Source: Chryseosolibacter sp049791675
GTDB taxonomy: Bacteria; Bacteroidota; Bacteroidia; Cytophagales; Cyclobacteriaceae
NCBI GenBank assembly: GCA_049791675.1
Contig: JBARAD010000275.1
Span: 12,346 to 76,345 of the forward strand
Direction of reading: 5' to 3'
DNA length: 64,000 nt
The notes under the pieces are model-generated. The model was given only the letters and a program-made list of their open reading frames with translations, made no database searches and had not been told where the DNA came from. The number at the start of each line of letters is the position of its first letter. Positions within the stretch are counted from its first letter, which is position 1. Below are positions 8,508 to 17,631 of this stretch, piece by piece. Both the position numbers and the translations under genes were made by a program.

Positions 8508-9191
8508 ATGAAGAAATTCTTGGCTTTAATCGCAGTTGTCTTTTCACTTGTATCCGCTTCCGCGCAGGAAACAGACGTCCGTCAGCTGGGCTCGTTCACA
8601 GGCGTGAAGGCGGCTGAAGGAATTGATGTTTTTCTGAAAAAAGGGGATAAGGAAGAAGCCAAAATTGAGGTAACGGGCACGGAGGCCTCAAATGTTGTCA
8701 CAGAGATCGCAGGGTCGTACCTGAAGGTGCACATGAAAGACGGGCGGTACCGAAGTGGTGTAGACGTCAAGGTGTACGTTACGTATGTCCGCCTCGATAA
8801 ATTATCCGCAAGCTCTGCCGGCAGTATTTTCTCCGATGGGAATATCCAGGCAAATTCCCTGGACATCAGTGCCTCCAGCGCCGGCTCCATAGAAGTCGCG
8901 ATCGATGCCGGCTCGGTAAAGGTTTCATCCTCCAGCGCCGGCGATGTTGAATTAAAAGGGAAAGTCAGGGATTTTGCGGCGGATGCCAGCAGTGCCGGTG
9001 AAGTGGATGCCTACGATCTGACAGCGGAAAAGGTTGAGGCGGAAGCCAGCAGCGGTGGATCTGTCAAAATCAATGTATCTGAAAGCCTGAATGCCCACGC
9101 AAGCAGTGGAGGCAGCATCCGCTATCGTGGAAATCCCGACCGCTCAAATACCAATTCGAGCAGCGGTGGTTCTGTTAAAAAGTCCAATTGA
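8508..9191 (+). CDS. Head GIN domain-containing protein (DUF2807), putative auto-transporter adhesin
   Basis: The 227-residue protein has a Sec signal (cleavage near SASAQ, residue 19), then a DUF2807/GIN beta-helix domain. The typical start GSFTGVKAAEGIDVFLKKG is followed by regularly spaced ASSAGS, SSSAGD and ASSGGS turns, about one every 20 residues, as in a right-handed beta-helix or solenoid. Bacteroidota members are exported, of unknown function, and often called putative auto-transporter adhesins without proof. It is monocistronic. Confidence 0.85.
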   Translation: MKKFLALIAVVFSLVSASAQETDVRQLGSFTGVKAAEGIDVFLKKGDKEEAKIEVTGTEASNVVTEIAGSYLKVHMKDGRYRSGVDVKVYVTYVRLDKLSASSAGSIFSDGNIQANSLDISASSAGSIEVAIDAGSVKVSSSSAGDVELKGKVRDFAADASSAGEVDAYDLTAEKVEAEASSGGSVKINVSESLNAHASSGGSIRYRGNPDRSNTNSSSGGSVKKSN

Positions 9192-9208
9192 CGCGCAAAC
9201 GACCCTGA

Positions 9209-9322
9209 TTTTTAACCTTTTTCCGTGTGGACGGTGATGTGTGGAAAAGACACAGGGTTAAAATTATACCGGCGCAATCGTATTCTTAATATTTTTTTCT
9301 CACAGCGGGTTAAAAATTAACC
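9209..9322 (+). promoter_or_regulatory. Three related GGTTAA-type sites upstream of glutamine synthetase
   Basis: TTTTTAACC (9209-9217), GGTTAAAATTATACC (9256-9270) and the perfect 15-bp palindrome GGTTAAAAATTAACC (9308-9322) lie in series. The last one sits where the -33 element of the glnN promoter would be, which suggests operator sites for a dimeric regulator. Confidence 0.5.
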
Positions 9323-9342
9323 TACTGATCCAAAAAGTTGCA

Positions 9343-9350
9343 TAGATTTG
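9343..9350 (+). promoter_or_regulatory. -7 element of the glutamine synthetase promoter
   Basis: TAGATTTG matches the Bacteroidota TANNTTTG consensus exactly and lies 31 bp upstream of the ATG, leaving a leader of about 25 nt. A consensus TTTG -33 box is missing; a palindrome occupies that position, as expected for a regulated promoter. Confidence 0.6.
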
Positions 9351-9381
9351 GTGCAAATACCACTAAACAACACCACATTCT

Positions 9382-11544
9382 ATGGCGCACTTACGTTTTG
9401 AAGCTCTTAAGAAATTAAATGAGCGTGTTCCCGTCCATGTTGATCTACCCACTCCACACGTGTCCAAATTTTTTGGGGAGAACGTTTATGGAGTGGAGCA
9501 GATGCGGGCAACGTTATCACCGGCCGTCTTTAAGAAAGTCAGTCAGGCGATCAAAAATCACGAAAAAATTGACGAGTCAACTGCAGATGCCGTAGCCTCT
9601 GCTGCGAAATCCTGGGCAATGACCAAGGGGGCATCCCACTTCACACACTGGTTTCAGCCCATGACCGGTGGAACCGCTGAGAAACACGACTCCTTTTTCG
9701 ACGCCCTCGCGGGAATCGAGAGATTTAAGGGAAGTGAACTCGTTCAGCAAGAGCCTGATGCGTCGTCTTTTCCCAGTGGCGGGATCCGAAGCACATTTGA
9801 AGCGCGTGGTTATACAGCCTGGGATCCGACGTCCCCCATGTTCCTGTACGGGAAGACACTCTGTATCCCTACTGTCTTCGTCTCTTATACCGGTGAAACC
9901 CTGGATACGAAGGCGCCATTACTGAAAGCGTTGAAGGCTGTGGATGTTGCAGCTACGAAAGTGTGCCAGTTGTTTGATAAGGAAATTCAGAAGGTGGTCG
10001 CGTCCCTGGGACCGGAGCAGGAGTATTTTGTGGTAGATAAGGCTTTGTTCCAGTCACGTCCTGATCTCGTCATGGCAGGCAGAACGGTATTTGGTCATTC
10101 GCCTGCACGCGGCCAGCAAATGGAGGACCATTACTTTGCTTCCATCCCCAGCCGTGTGTATGATTACATGAAGGATTTTGAGATTGAGGCCTGGAAGTTG
10201 GGTATTCCCGTTCGCACGCGTCATAACGAAGTTGCGCCCAGCCAGTTTGAAGTGGCTCCCTTGTTCGAGGAAGTGAATGTTTCGAACGACCACAATCAGT
10301 TGTTGATGGATATTATGATCCGCGTTGCGGAGCGCCACAACCTGAAGGTTCTTTTCCATGAGAAACCGTTTGCCGGATTGAACGGAAGCGGAAAGCATAA
10401 CAACTGGTCGCTGATCACGGATACCGGTGTCAACCTGTTTGCACCTACCAGCAGCGCCCGCGATAATTTAATGTTCCTCACTTTCTTCATCACCACCATC
10501 AAGGCGGTTCATAATTATGCAGACCTGCTGCGTGCAAGTATAGCGACCCCCGCCAATGATTTTCGCCTCGGTGCAAACGAAGCTCCTCCGGCGATCATGT
10601 CGGCATTCATCGGTTCGCAGATGACGGCCGTGCTCGACGAACTTGAAAGCAAGGGCAACGTGAAGATCGAGAAAGGTGACAATATGTACATGAAGCTTGG
10701 AATCTCCCAGATCCCCGAGATCATTCTCGATGCCACAGACCGCAACCGTACTTCACCGTTTGCATTCACCGGGAATAAATTTGAATTCCGTGCAGTAGGC
10801 GGAAGCGACAACTGCGCCACGCCGATGACCGTGCTGAACCTTATTGTTGCCGAGCAGCTCGACCAGTTTTACAATTCTGTAAATGCGCAAATTGAGAAGG
10901 GTGAAGAAAAGCGTCTCGCGATCGTAAATGTGCTGCGTCAGTATATCAAGGAGTCGAAAGACATTCGTTTCGAAGGAGACGGGTATTCCGAAGAGTGGGT
11001 GAAGGAAGCTGAGAAACGCAAGCTGAACAACATTAAGAATGCACCGCGTGCCCTGGAAGCTTACAACGACAAGAAGTCACTGCATATTTTCGAGAAGCAC
11101 GGTGTGATGTCCCATAAAGAAGTGGAAGCCCGCACCGAGATACGCCTGGAAGCTTACATCAAGCGCGTGCAGATCGAAGCGCGTGTGATGGGAGACCTTG
11201 CCATGAACCACATCGTTCCTACAGCCATTGCTTACCAGAACAAGCTGATCACGAATGCGAATGGACTCGCGGGATTGGGTGTCGATAATAAGGCGGTGGT
11301 TCAGACCATCCGTGAGATATCCGGACACATCGAGATCATCAAGAATGGTGTTCGCGATATGATCGAGGCTCGCAAGAAAGCGAATAAGATCGCAGATGTT
11401 AAGGAACGCGCGTTTGCCTATTGTGATGATATCAAGGAAAAATATTTTGAAAGCATCCGCGATTCCGTTGATAAACTGGAATTATTGGTCGACGATGAAG
11501 ATTGGCCATTGGCAAAATATCGCGAGCTGTTATTCTTGCGGTAA
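9382..11544 (+). CDS. glnN: Glutamine synthetase type III
   Basis: A 720-residue GSIII, the large dodecameric form found in Bacteroidota and cyanobacteria. It makes glutamine from glutamate, ammonia and ATP. The N-terminus (FGENVYGVEQMR) and the block SHFTHWFQPMTGGTAEKHD are GSIII signatures; further catalytic blocks are GPEQEYFVVD, the histidine-containing RTRHNEVAPSQFEVAP and GKHNNWSL. Length fits the family (about 700-730). It is transcribed alone, with a clear terminator and a palindrome-rich promoter region, consistent with nitrogen control. Confidence 0.96.
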   Translation: MAHLRFEALKKLNERVPVHVDLPTPHVSKFFGENVYGVEQMRATLSPAVFKKVSQAIKNHEKIDESTADAVASAAKSWAMTKGASHFTHWFQPMTGGTAEKHDSFFDALAGIERFKGSELVQQEPDASSFPSGGIRSTFEARGYTAWDPTSPMFLYGKTLCIPTVFVSYTGETLDTKAPLLKALKAVDVAATKVCQLFDKEIQKVVASLGPEQEYFVVDKALFQSRPDLVMAGRTVFGHSPARGQQMEDHYFASIPSRVYDYMKDFEIEAWKLGIPVRTRHNEVAPSQFEVAPLFEEVNVSNDHNQLLMDIMIRVAERHNLKVLFHEKPFAGLNGSGKHNNWSLITDTGVNLFAPTSSARDNLMFLTFFITTIKAVHNYADLLRASIATPANDFRLGANEAPPAIMSAFIGSQMTAVLDELESKGNVKIEKGDNMYMKLGISQIPEIILDATDRNRTSPFAFTGNKFEFRAVGGSDNCATPMTVLNLIVAEQLDQFYNSVNAQIEKGEEKRLAIVNVLRQYIKESKDIRFEGDGYSEEWVKEAEKRKLNNIKNAPRALEAYNDKKSLHIFEKHGVMSHKEVEARTEIRLEAYIKRVQIEARVMGDLAMNHIVPTAIAYQNKLITNANGLAGLGVDNKAVVQTIREISGHIEIIKNGVRDMIEARKKANKIADVKERAFAYCDDIKEKYFESIRDSVDKLELLVDDEDWPLAKYRELLFLR

Positions 11545-11550
11545 GAACTT

Positions 11551-11584
11551 AAAAAAAAGGGCTTCATCGAAGCCCTTTTTTTTT
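11551..11584 (+). terminator. Intrinsic terminator of glnN
   Basis: A stem AGGGCTTC / GAAGCCCT with a 3-nt loop, flanked by an A-run on the left and a nine-T run on the right, starting 6 nt after the glnN stop. Confidence 0.95.
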
Positions 11585-11585
11585 G

Positions 11586-11609
11586 TGTTAATGTGTTAAT
11601 GTGTTGATG
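11586..11609. repeat. Three copies of the TGTTAATG octamer
   Basis: Two TGTTAATG and one TGTTGATG copies in tandem, directly after the glnN terminator. The same unit is found at 1222-1269. Confidence 0.85.
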
Positions 11610-11636
11610 TTGAGGGAGCCCATGTATCGGCCTCCG

Positions 11637-11763
11637 ACTGATTCCTGATTTACTAATGACTGAGTACTAATGACTGATGTACTGATGACTGATTTACTGA
11701 TGACTGATTTACTGATTACCGGTTACTGATCACTGATCACTGATCACTGATTCACTGATTACT
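11637..11763. repeat. ACTGAT-type 7-8 bp tandem array
   Basis: About 125 bp of degenerate units: first alternating TGACTGA / TTTACTGA, then four ACTGATC or ACTGATT heptamers. The array runs to the stop of the convergent protease gene. Confidence 0.85.
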
Positions 11764-13408
11764 ACTCCAGCGCCAGCACCTTCCGATACTGCCCTCCATC
11801 GTGCAGCAGGTCGATGGCCTTCTTTACCTCCGCGTCATATTTGAAAGCTGCCTCGATCCGGCCTTTGTCGAGATGCTGTCGGGAAACAATCTCTTCCTCC
11901 AGCAGCCTCTTGATCTGATCCTTGTGCGACATCAGCTCATTCTTCTTGTTCTCTGTCAGTTTATTGTTGATCTGATCCAGTTGTCCCTTAAGCCCATCGT
12001 AATATTTTTCTTTTTTCGCTTCCTTGATCAGCTCCTGAATTCCGTACTCCAGATAAGATTTATATGAATAGTCCTTCCCCTTCATCCAGGAAACAAACTG
12101 CTGATACTCGTCATCGGTCAAATTGAAAGTACGCGGATCCACGGTCTTTGGATTTTTATGAATGTATTCGGTAACGAAGTCCAGTATGAATCCTTTTTCG
12201 AACAACACCTGCGTCAGCGGATGCGCATCTGTGGCTTCCACCGCGATATCGGGGTCAATCCCGCCGCCATCATACACGGTGCGGCCGCGCGTGGTCTTGA
12301 AAGGTTGTTTGATGGAATCGGGTATTGACAACACACTTCCATCTTCCCGGCGGTGCGTGTAATCCAAAACCTGGATACACCTTCCCGTAGGGGTGTAGTA
12401 CTTTGCGGTGGTAACTTTTAACTGCGAATTGTACGACAGCGGACGACTTACCTGAACCAGTCCTTTGCCGTAGGATTTTTCACCCAGCACAAGGCCGCGG
12501 TCATAGTCCTGCAAGGTCCCGGCGACGATCTCCGAAGCGGAAGCACTTCCACGGTTGATCAATACTGCCACCGGTATCTCGGTGTCGAGCGGATTGTTGA
12601 GGGTTTCATACTTAAGATTGTTCTCCGGAATCTTGCCTTTCGTACTGACCACCAGCTTTCCTTTCGGAATAAAAAGATTTGTGATGTTGACGGCTTCAAT
12701 TAACAATCCTCCCGGATTTCCCCTCAGATCAAGGATGACGCCCTTTGCACCCTTGCCCTTCAGGTCGGCCAATGCGTTTTTCACTTCTTTACCGGCATCC
12801 GGCGTGAAGTCGGAAAGGTGAATATAGGCGATGTCATTTCCGACCATTCCAAAGAACGGTACGTTATTGACTTTGACTTTTTCGCGTTTGAACTGAAGAT
12901 CTATCGGTTTTTCACTTCCGTATCTTTTAACGGTGAGGTTAACAGGAGTTCCGACCTGCCCTTTCATCAACTGACTTGATTCCTCGCGCGTCAGCTTAGA
13001 AAGCGCAATGCCATCTATTTTAACAATTTCATCGCCGATCTTGAGTCCGCCTTTCTGCGCGCCATACCCGTCGATGATCATCGTTACGACCGTGCGGCCG
13101 CCGATCTCGCGTGTGATGGCGCCGATCCCACCGTACTGACCGGTGTTTACCGTGCGGTAATCTTCCACTTCATCTTCCGGAATATAGTTCGTGTACGGAT
13201 CGAGTGATGCGAGCATGGCATCAATTCCTACCCGGACGAGTTGGTTTGGGTTAACCTCATCAACATAAAGCGCGTTGACTTCTTTAAAGAGCGTGGCAAA
13301 AATGTCGAGGTTTTTGGCGATCTCGAAATATCGGTCCGCGGGCCGCGTGAACGCGAGGGCAAGAAATGCCGCCGCCACGCAAAACAGAATGATAAACCTT
13401 TTCTTCAT
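11762..13408 (-). CDS. C-terminal processing serine protease, S41 family
   Basis: The start is placed at ATG 13408 (548 residues), because MKKRFIILF begins a normal signal anchor; the frame is open for 28 more codons upstream. After the hydrophobic N-terminus comes a short helical domain, a PDZ domain (about 90-165) with GQYGGIGA, and the S41 catalytic core. The core holds the GSASASE nucleophile motif (287-293) and GEKSYGKG (309-316, Lys315 as general base). Such proteases act in the periplasm on C-termini of envelope proteins. A charged helical tail follows. It is monocistronic. Confidence 0.93.
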   Translation of the reverse strand: MKKRFIILFCVAAAFLALAFTRPADRYFEIAKNLDIFATLFKEVNALYVDEVNPNQLVRVGIDAMLASLDPYTNYIPEDEVEDYRTVNTGQYGGIGAITREIGGRTVVTMIIDGYGAQKGGLKIGDEIVKIDGIALSKLTREESSQLMKGQVGTPVNLTVKRYGSEKPIDLQFKREKVKVNNVPFFGMVGNDIAYIHLSDFTPDAGKEVKNALADLKGKGAKGVILDLRGNPGGLLIEAVNITNLFIPKGKLVVSTKGKIPENNLKYETLNNPLDTEIPVAVLINRGSASASEIVAGTLQDYDRGLVLGEKSYGKGLVQVSRPLSYNSQLKVTTAKYYTPTGRCIQVLDYTHRREDGSVLSIPDSIKQPFKTTRGRTVYDGGGIDPDIAVEATDAHPLTQVLFEKGFILDFVTEYIHKNPKTVDPRTFNLTDDEYQQFVSWMKGKDYSYKSYLEYGIQELIKEAKKEKYYDGLKGQLDQINNKLTENKKNELMSHKDQIKRLLEEEIVSRQHLDKGRIEAAFKYDAEVKKAIDLLHDGGQYRKVLALE

Positions 13409-13611
13409 CAGGATGAATTTACAATAATTAATAACGCGGTAACAGGAAAAAAGTGTCCCACGCCGGAAGAAAGAAAAATACGGCTTTAGCAAACTGCCGG
13501 CGCGGTGAGTTGCGGGATGATCTTTTCAGGATGGGGAGTAAAAGCCTCAAAAAGCCGGTTCAGCAATTCTGAATGGAATCATTTTTTGGCATCGCTCAAT
13601 TTTGCACGGCA

Positions 13612-14679
13612 TCAGGACCATGCTTTTTTAAGGAACCGAAGCCAGTTACCGTGGGCGACATTTTCGATATCTTCTTTTGAGTATCCTCTTTTCGCCAACA
13701 ACTCAGGGATCTTTTGAAGATCCGCAATGGTCTCCAGGTCGTACGGACTTTGCTCTTTTCCGTAAGCGCCATCCAGATCGGATCCTATTCCAATGTGCTG
13801 GGCGTTTCCTGCGAGCTGACATATGTGATCCATATGGTCGATCACGATTTCAAGTTTGCAGTTCATCTGTTTGGGATCAGAAACGCGGCGCACCCAGTTT
13901 GGCACCATCATCCAGGCATCGAGTACCCCGCCAATCACGGCACCGCGACGGATCAGCTCTTTCAACTGATCATCACTGAACTGCCGGTTATGATTCACCA
14001 ACGCCCTGCAATTATTATGACTTGCCCATACTGGGCCGTGATAGTGATCCATCGCCTCCCAGAAGCTGTCATCGCATAGATGTGTCGCGTCCAGGATAAT
14101 GCCGAGATTTTCCATCTCTTTCAGAAGCTCCCTGCCTTTCGTGCCCATGAATCCTGTGGCATCCGTCCCCTGTGCATACCTGCCGGGTCCATAATGCGCG
14201 GGACCTAGAGCCCTCAGTCCGTAACGGTATGCTCTTTCGAGGTGGTGGAGCGTGACGATCGAATCAGCGCCTTCGAGGCTGAGGATGTAACCAATGGGTT
14301 TGTCTTCCGATGATGTGGAATTCCATTTTTGTAAATGCCTCTCAACCTCTTCCCAGCTTTTGATCTGGATGAGCTCGCCATCTTCTTCCATGGTTTTGTA
14401 CCAGGCCAGCTGTGCCTGCGTCTGCGCCCATGCTTGTTCCGGTGAATGCCACCCCGGCAAGGGATTTTCGGGGCTCACGTAGCGCGCAATCTGCGTGGCA
14501 ACCACAAGACCGATATTGCCTTTTCTCAGTTCCGGAAAACTTACCGTACCATTGCCGCGATCAGGTTTGTCAGTCATTCCTTTTTCACGCACACGGATGG
14601 CTTCGATCGGTTGTCTCAGATCGCGGTTCCACTCCATTGCGTTCATGCTGAGATCGAGGTGGGCATCAACTAAAAACAT
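13612..14679 (-). CDS. Membrane-dipeptidase (renal dipeptidase) family M19 peptidase
   Basis: The 355-residue zinc dipeptidase keeps the binuclear metal ligands: DAHLDL (His7, Asp9), SLEGAD (Glu136), DATH (His200) and ASHNN (His221). No signal peptide is visible, so it is probably cytoplasmic. M19 enzymes accept dipeptides with a C-terminal D-residue, which fits its place at the end of a set that includes a D-amino-acid-type PLP enzyme and a permease. The gap to the upstream gene is 30 bp. Specificity is an inference from family and context. Confidence 0.9.
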   Translation of the reverse strand: MFLVDAHLDLSMNAMEWNRDLRQPIEAIRVREKGMTDKPDRGNGTVSFPELRKGNIGLVVATQIARYVSPENPLPGWHSPEQAWAQTQAQLAWYKTMEEDGELIQIKSWEEVERHLQKWNSTSSEDKPIGYILSLEGADSIVTLHHLERAYRYGLRALGPAHYGPGRYAQGTDATGFMGTKGRELLKEMENLGIILDATHLCDDSFWEAMDHYHGPVWASHNNCRALVNHNRQFSDDQLKELIRRGAVIGGVLDAWMMVPNWVRRVSDPKQMNCKLEIVIDHMDHICQLAGNAQHIGIGSDLDGAYGKEQSPYDLETIADLQKIPELLAKRGYSKEDIENVAHGNWLRFLKKAWS

Positions 14680-14709
14680 GGTGTTTGTATTTTTGCTGTA
14701 AACGATTTC

Positions 14710-15816
14710 TTAAATAGTGATCTTTCTTTTGCGCGATTGAATCGGCCACCAATCCGCCACCTGGTGATCCCGGCATACTGCAGCCTCTTCGTACAAGGCT
14801 ACCGTTGGACAAATGTGGTAAGGAACGCCATACAAAACATCGCCGATCTCGTAACGTTCATTTTTTTTACTCCGGAATACCATATGCTCTTCACTGTGCC
14901 CAATGGGTTCAAGCGTTGGTGCGTTCAGCAGGTAAACGCGGCTTGTGATGGGGTTTTCTGCAGCGATCGACTTATGTCCCAGGTCCAGGCAAATGGTTTG
15001 GTCATCAGGTTTGCTGATGACGCGTGTGACCACCAGCGCCGCCCATTCGAAGGGTTGTTCCGCCAGGGTTTGCTGGTACCCTTTGTCCCAGAAGACAAAC
15101 GTTCCGGGACTGGCCTCGACATCCTTCCTTTTCGCATGTATGGGAAACGTTGGTGTCCCGCCGGCAACGACGATGGGATTCTTCGTTGTTGCCTGGATGA
15201 TCTGCTGACGAAGTGATTCCACCGGTGCGAAGGCTTCGTCGCATTTTTGTTTGCGCAAATCAAAGTCTGCATCGCGCAGGTGTCCGTCATAGGCATGCAG
15301 TCCTGCCATCTCGATCCCTTGTGTCCCCGATGCATCGCGGTACAACTGCAAGGCCTCTTTTCCGGGTGCAATGCCAGTACGGTTCATTCCCACGTTAAGG
15401 TCAATGAAGACACGGATGGTCAGGTCATATACTGTGGCCAGCGCTGATAATTCGGAAAGGCTTTTTTGATTATCGATCAGACACGAAAAAAGCGTTTTTG
15501 GAAACTTGCGCTGAAGCTCACAGAATCGCCTTGCCTTCGGTCCCGTGGGTTGATAGGCCAGCAACACATCGGGTGCACCTTCTATCGCCGCCATTTCCGC
15601 CTCTGCGATCGTGGCGCATTTGAATTTGGTGATGCCCGCTTCCAGCATGAGGCTGATCACCTGTGGACACTTGTTCGTTTTTATATGTGGCCTTAACTGC
15701 CGGGGATCAGACACAAATGTCTTCAGGAGCGCAATATTTCGCTGAACCCGGTCCGGATAAACTACGAGGGCAGGGGTGTCAAGCGTTGCTACGTTCGCGA
15801 TGAGATACCATTCCAT
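14710..15816 (-). CDS. D-threonine aldolase / D-serine dehydratase-type PLP enzyme
   Basis: The 368-residue protein is of the fold-III (alanine-racemase-like) PLP family that includes metal-activated D-threonine aldolase and eukaryotic DSD1-type D-serine dehydratase. LDTPALVVYPDRV is the typical start, RPHIKTNK holds the PLP lysine (Lys46), and a C-terminal domain has YHICP (His334, Cys336), the usual divalent-metal site. It would cleave D-threonine to glycine and acetaldehyde or deaminate D-serine; the sequence does not settle which. Three bp separate it from the ridA-like gene. Confidence 0.85.
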   Translation of the reverse strand: MEWYLIANVATLDTPALVVYPDRVQRNIALLKTFVSDPRQLRPHIKTNKCPQVISLMLEAGITKFKCATIAEAEMAAIEGAPDVLLAYQPTGPKARRFCELQRKFPKTLFSCLIDNQKSLSELSALATVYDLTIRVFIDLNVGMNRTGIAPGKEALQLYRDASGTQGIEMAGLHAYDGHLRDADFDLRKQKCDEAFAPVESLRQQIIQATTKNPIVVAGGTPTFPIHAKRKDVEASPGTFVFWDKGYQQTLAEQPFEWAALVVTRVISKPDDQTICLDLGHKSIAAENPITSRVYLLNAPTLEPIGHSEEHMVFRSKKNERYEIGDVLYGVPYHICPTVALYEEAAVCRDHQVADWWPIQSRKRKITI

Positions 15817-15819
15817 ATC

Positions 15820-16293
15820 CTAGGACTCCAGCTCGAACATGGCCTCAATTTCTACGGGAATGTTGTCGGGAAGCGATCCCATGCCGACGGCGCTGCGTAC
15901 GCCGATACCGTTATCCGTGCCCCAGACATTGGCGAACAGTTCGCTGCAGCCATTGATGACGAAAGGATGGCGCTCAAAATCAGGCGTGCAGTTCACCATT
16001 CCCAAAACCTTGATGACCCTTTTGATCCGGTTGAAACTACCAAGATTCTGTTTGAGAGTTGCCAGTATCGCAAGGCCTACCTGTTGCGCGGCGGCCTTTC
16101 CTTCCTCCATTGTGAGATCCTTACCGACGCGGCCGATGATGAGGCTGCTATCCGTTTTCACCGGGCCGTGACCGGAAACGTATATGAAGTTTCCGACCTG
16201 CAGAAAAGGTTTGTAAACGGCCATGGCTTTTGGCGCAGGCGGAAGGGTCAATCCAAGTTTTTCAAATCGTTGATCAGCTGTTGTTGTATCCAT
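15820..16293 (-). CDS. RidA family (YjgF/YER057c/UK114) enamine/imine deaminase-like protein
   Basis: A 157-residue RidA-superfamily protein with the key arginine in GVRSAVGMGSLP (Arg133) and VEIEAMFEL (Glu150). Archetypal RidA hydrolyses the reactive 2-aminoacrylate formed by serine/threonine dehydratases. It is longer than archetypal RidA (about 128 residues) and belongs to a divergent subgroup. It sits 3 bp upstream of the D-serine/D-threonine PLP enzyme, so detoxifying an enamine made by that enzyme is a sensible inference. Confidence 0.88.
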   Translation of the reverse strand: MDTTTADQRFEKLGLTLPPAPKAMAVYKPFLQVGNFIYVSGHGPVKTDSSLIIGRVGKDLTMEEGKAAAQQVGLAILATLKQNLGSFNRIKRVIKVLGMVNCTPDFERHPFVINGCSELFANVWGTDNGIGVRSAVGMGSLPDNIPVEIEAMFELES

Positions 16294-16302
16294 AGTGCTA
16301 AT

Positions 16303-17616
16303 TTATATAAATGCATCGAGGATCATCACACCGATCATTCCCACGACGGCGACGATGGTTTCCATCACCGACCAGGAGCGCAGTGTATCCTTGATGCTGA
16401 GGTTGAAATATTCTTTGAAGAGCCAGAATCCTCCATCATTCACATGCGAGAACATCAGGCTGCCCGCGCCGATGGCGAGCACCATGAGGTTTGGATTTAC
16501 ATCCGGGCGCCCCATCAATGGCATGATGATGCCGGCAGCGGTTAATCCTGCCACCGTGGCTGAGCCGACACATACCCGGATGACGCAGGCGATAGCCCAG
16601 CCGAGAACGAGTGGATGCATGTCCAGCCCCGACAGCAACACGCCGATCTCGGCGCTTACACCGCTGTCCATCAGAATCTGTTTCAAGGCGCCCGCCCCGC
16701 TCATGATCAGCAGGATCATGGCGATATCTTTCACGGCATCACCATAGATGTTCATGATCTTTGACATCCCCATACCTCTTCTGAGGCCAAGCGTGTACGT
16801 TGCAATGGCGAGTGAAATCAACAGCACCATGTCGGGATTGCTCAGAAAAACAAACATCTTGTTGAAGAATCCGGAATCGGGAACATAGGGTTTCAGGAGG
16901 GTGGTGATGGTTAAGAGAATCACCGGCAGCAGTGAGGAGAGGATACTGTTCCACAGTCCGGGAAGGTTGCCCGGCTCAACGGCACTGGGTTGAAAAGTTT
17001 TCGGCAGTTCGGTGTGGATCCGTTTCAGGCTCCGCGAAAACAAAGGTCCTGCAATGATCACCGTGGGGATACCTACCATCATTCCATAAAGCAGGGTTTG
17101 TCCCATGTCCGCGCCAAACTGGGCCACCAGGTAGGAGGGAGAGGGGTGCGGCGGAAGAAAGCCATGCGTGACAGAAAGCGCGGCCAGCATGGGAAGACCG
17201 ATATACACCGCCGGAAACTTGTAACGGTATACAACCGAAAAGATCAGCGGGATCACCAATACGAAACCTACATTGTAAAACAGCGGAATGCCGATGATGA
17301 ATCCCGTGGCCATCAGCGCCCACTGAATGTAACGTTCTCCGAAAAGATACATCATCCCGGAGGCTATCCGTTGCGCGCCACCACTCTCGGCAACGAGTTT
17401 TCCCAGCATCGCTCCGCCAACGATTACGATCACAAGAGAACCAAGCATATCCCCAATCCCCTTTTGGATCGATCCCGTGATCTGGCCCGCGTCGATACCC
17501 AATAACAATCCTGCCAGAATAGAGATCAGTAAAAATGCGAGAAAAGCATTGACCTTAAATTGCGTGATGAGCAGGACAAGGATTCCAATGCAGATGAATA
17601 CGATCAGGATCGACAT
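16303..17616 (-). CDS. GntP-family permease (gluconate/D-serine type)
   Basis: A 437-residue inner-membrane protein with about 12 hydrophobic helices and GntP signatures such as GGAMLGKLVAESGGAQRIA, IPLFYNVGFV and HGFLPPHPSP. The family carries gluconate, idonate and related acids with H+, and also D-serine (DsdX). Next to RidA and a D-amino-acid PLP enzyme, and with no sugar-acid kinase in the window, a DsdX-like role is more likely than gluconate uptake; this is inference from context. Confidence 0.88.
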   Translation of the reverse strand: MSILIVFICIGILVLLITQFKVNAFLAFLLISILAGLLLGIDAGQITGSIQKGIGDMLGSLVIVIVGGAMLGKLVAESGGAQRIASGMMYLFGERYIQWALMATGFIIGIPLFYNVGFVLVIPLIFSVVYRYKFPAVYIGLPMLAALSVTHGFLPPHPSPSYLVAQFGADMGQTLLYGMMVGIPTVIIAGPLFSRSLKRIHTELPKTFQPSAVEPGNLPGLWNSILSSLLPVILLTITTLLKPYVPDSGFFNKMFVFLSNPDMVLLISLAIATYTLGLRRGMGMSKIMNIYGDAVKDIAMILLIMSGAGALKQILMDSGVSAEIGVLLSGLDMHPLVLGWAIACVIRVCVGSATVAGLTAAGIIMPLMGRPDVNPNLMVLAIGAGSLMFSHVNDGGFWLFKEYFNLSIKDTLRSWSVMETIVAVVGMIGVMILDAFI

Positions 17617-17631
17617 GGGGTGGGGAGGGGG

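Noticed and set aside
11637..11763. Array resembling a CRISPR
   Set aside because: The units are 7-8 bp and contiguous, with no unique spacers and no cas genes nearby.
15967..16545. 192-codon plus-strand frame antisense to the ridA and gntP genes
   Set aside because: Antisense to the ridA-like and GntP genes; the sequence has no membrane or enzyme pattern.
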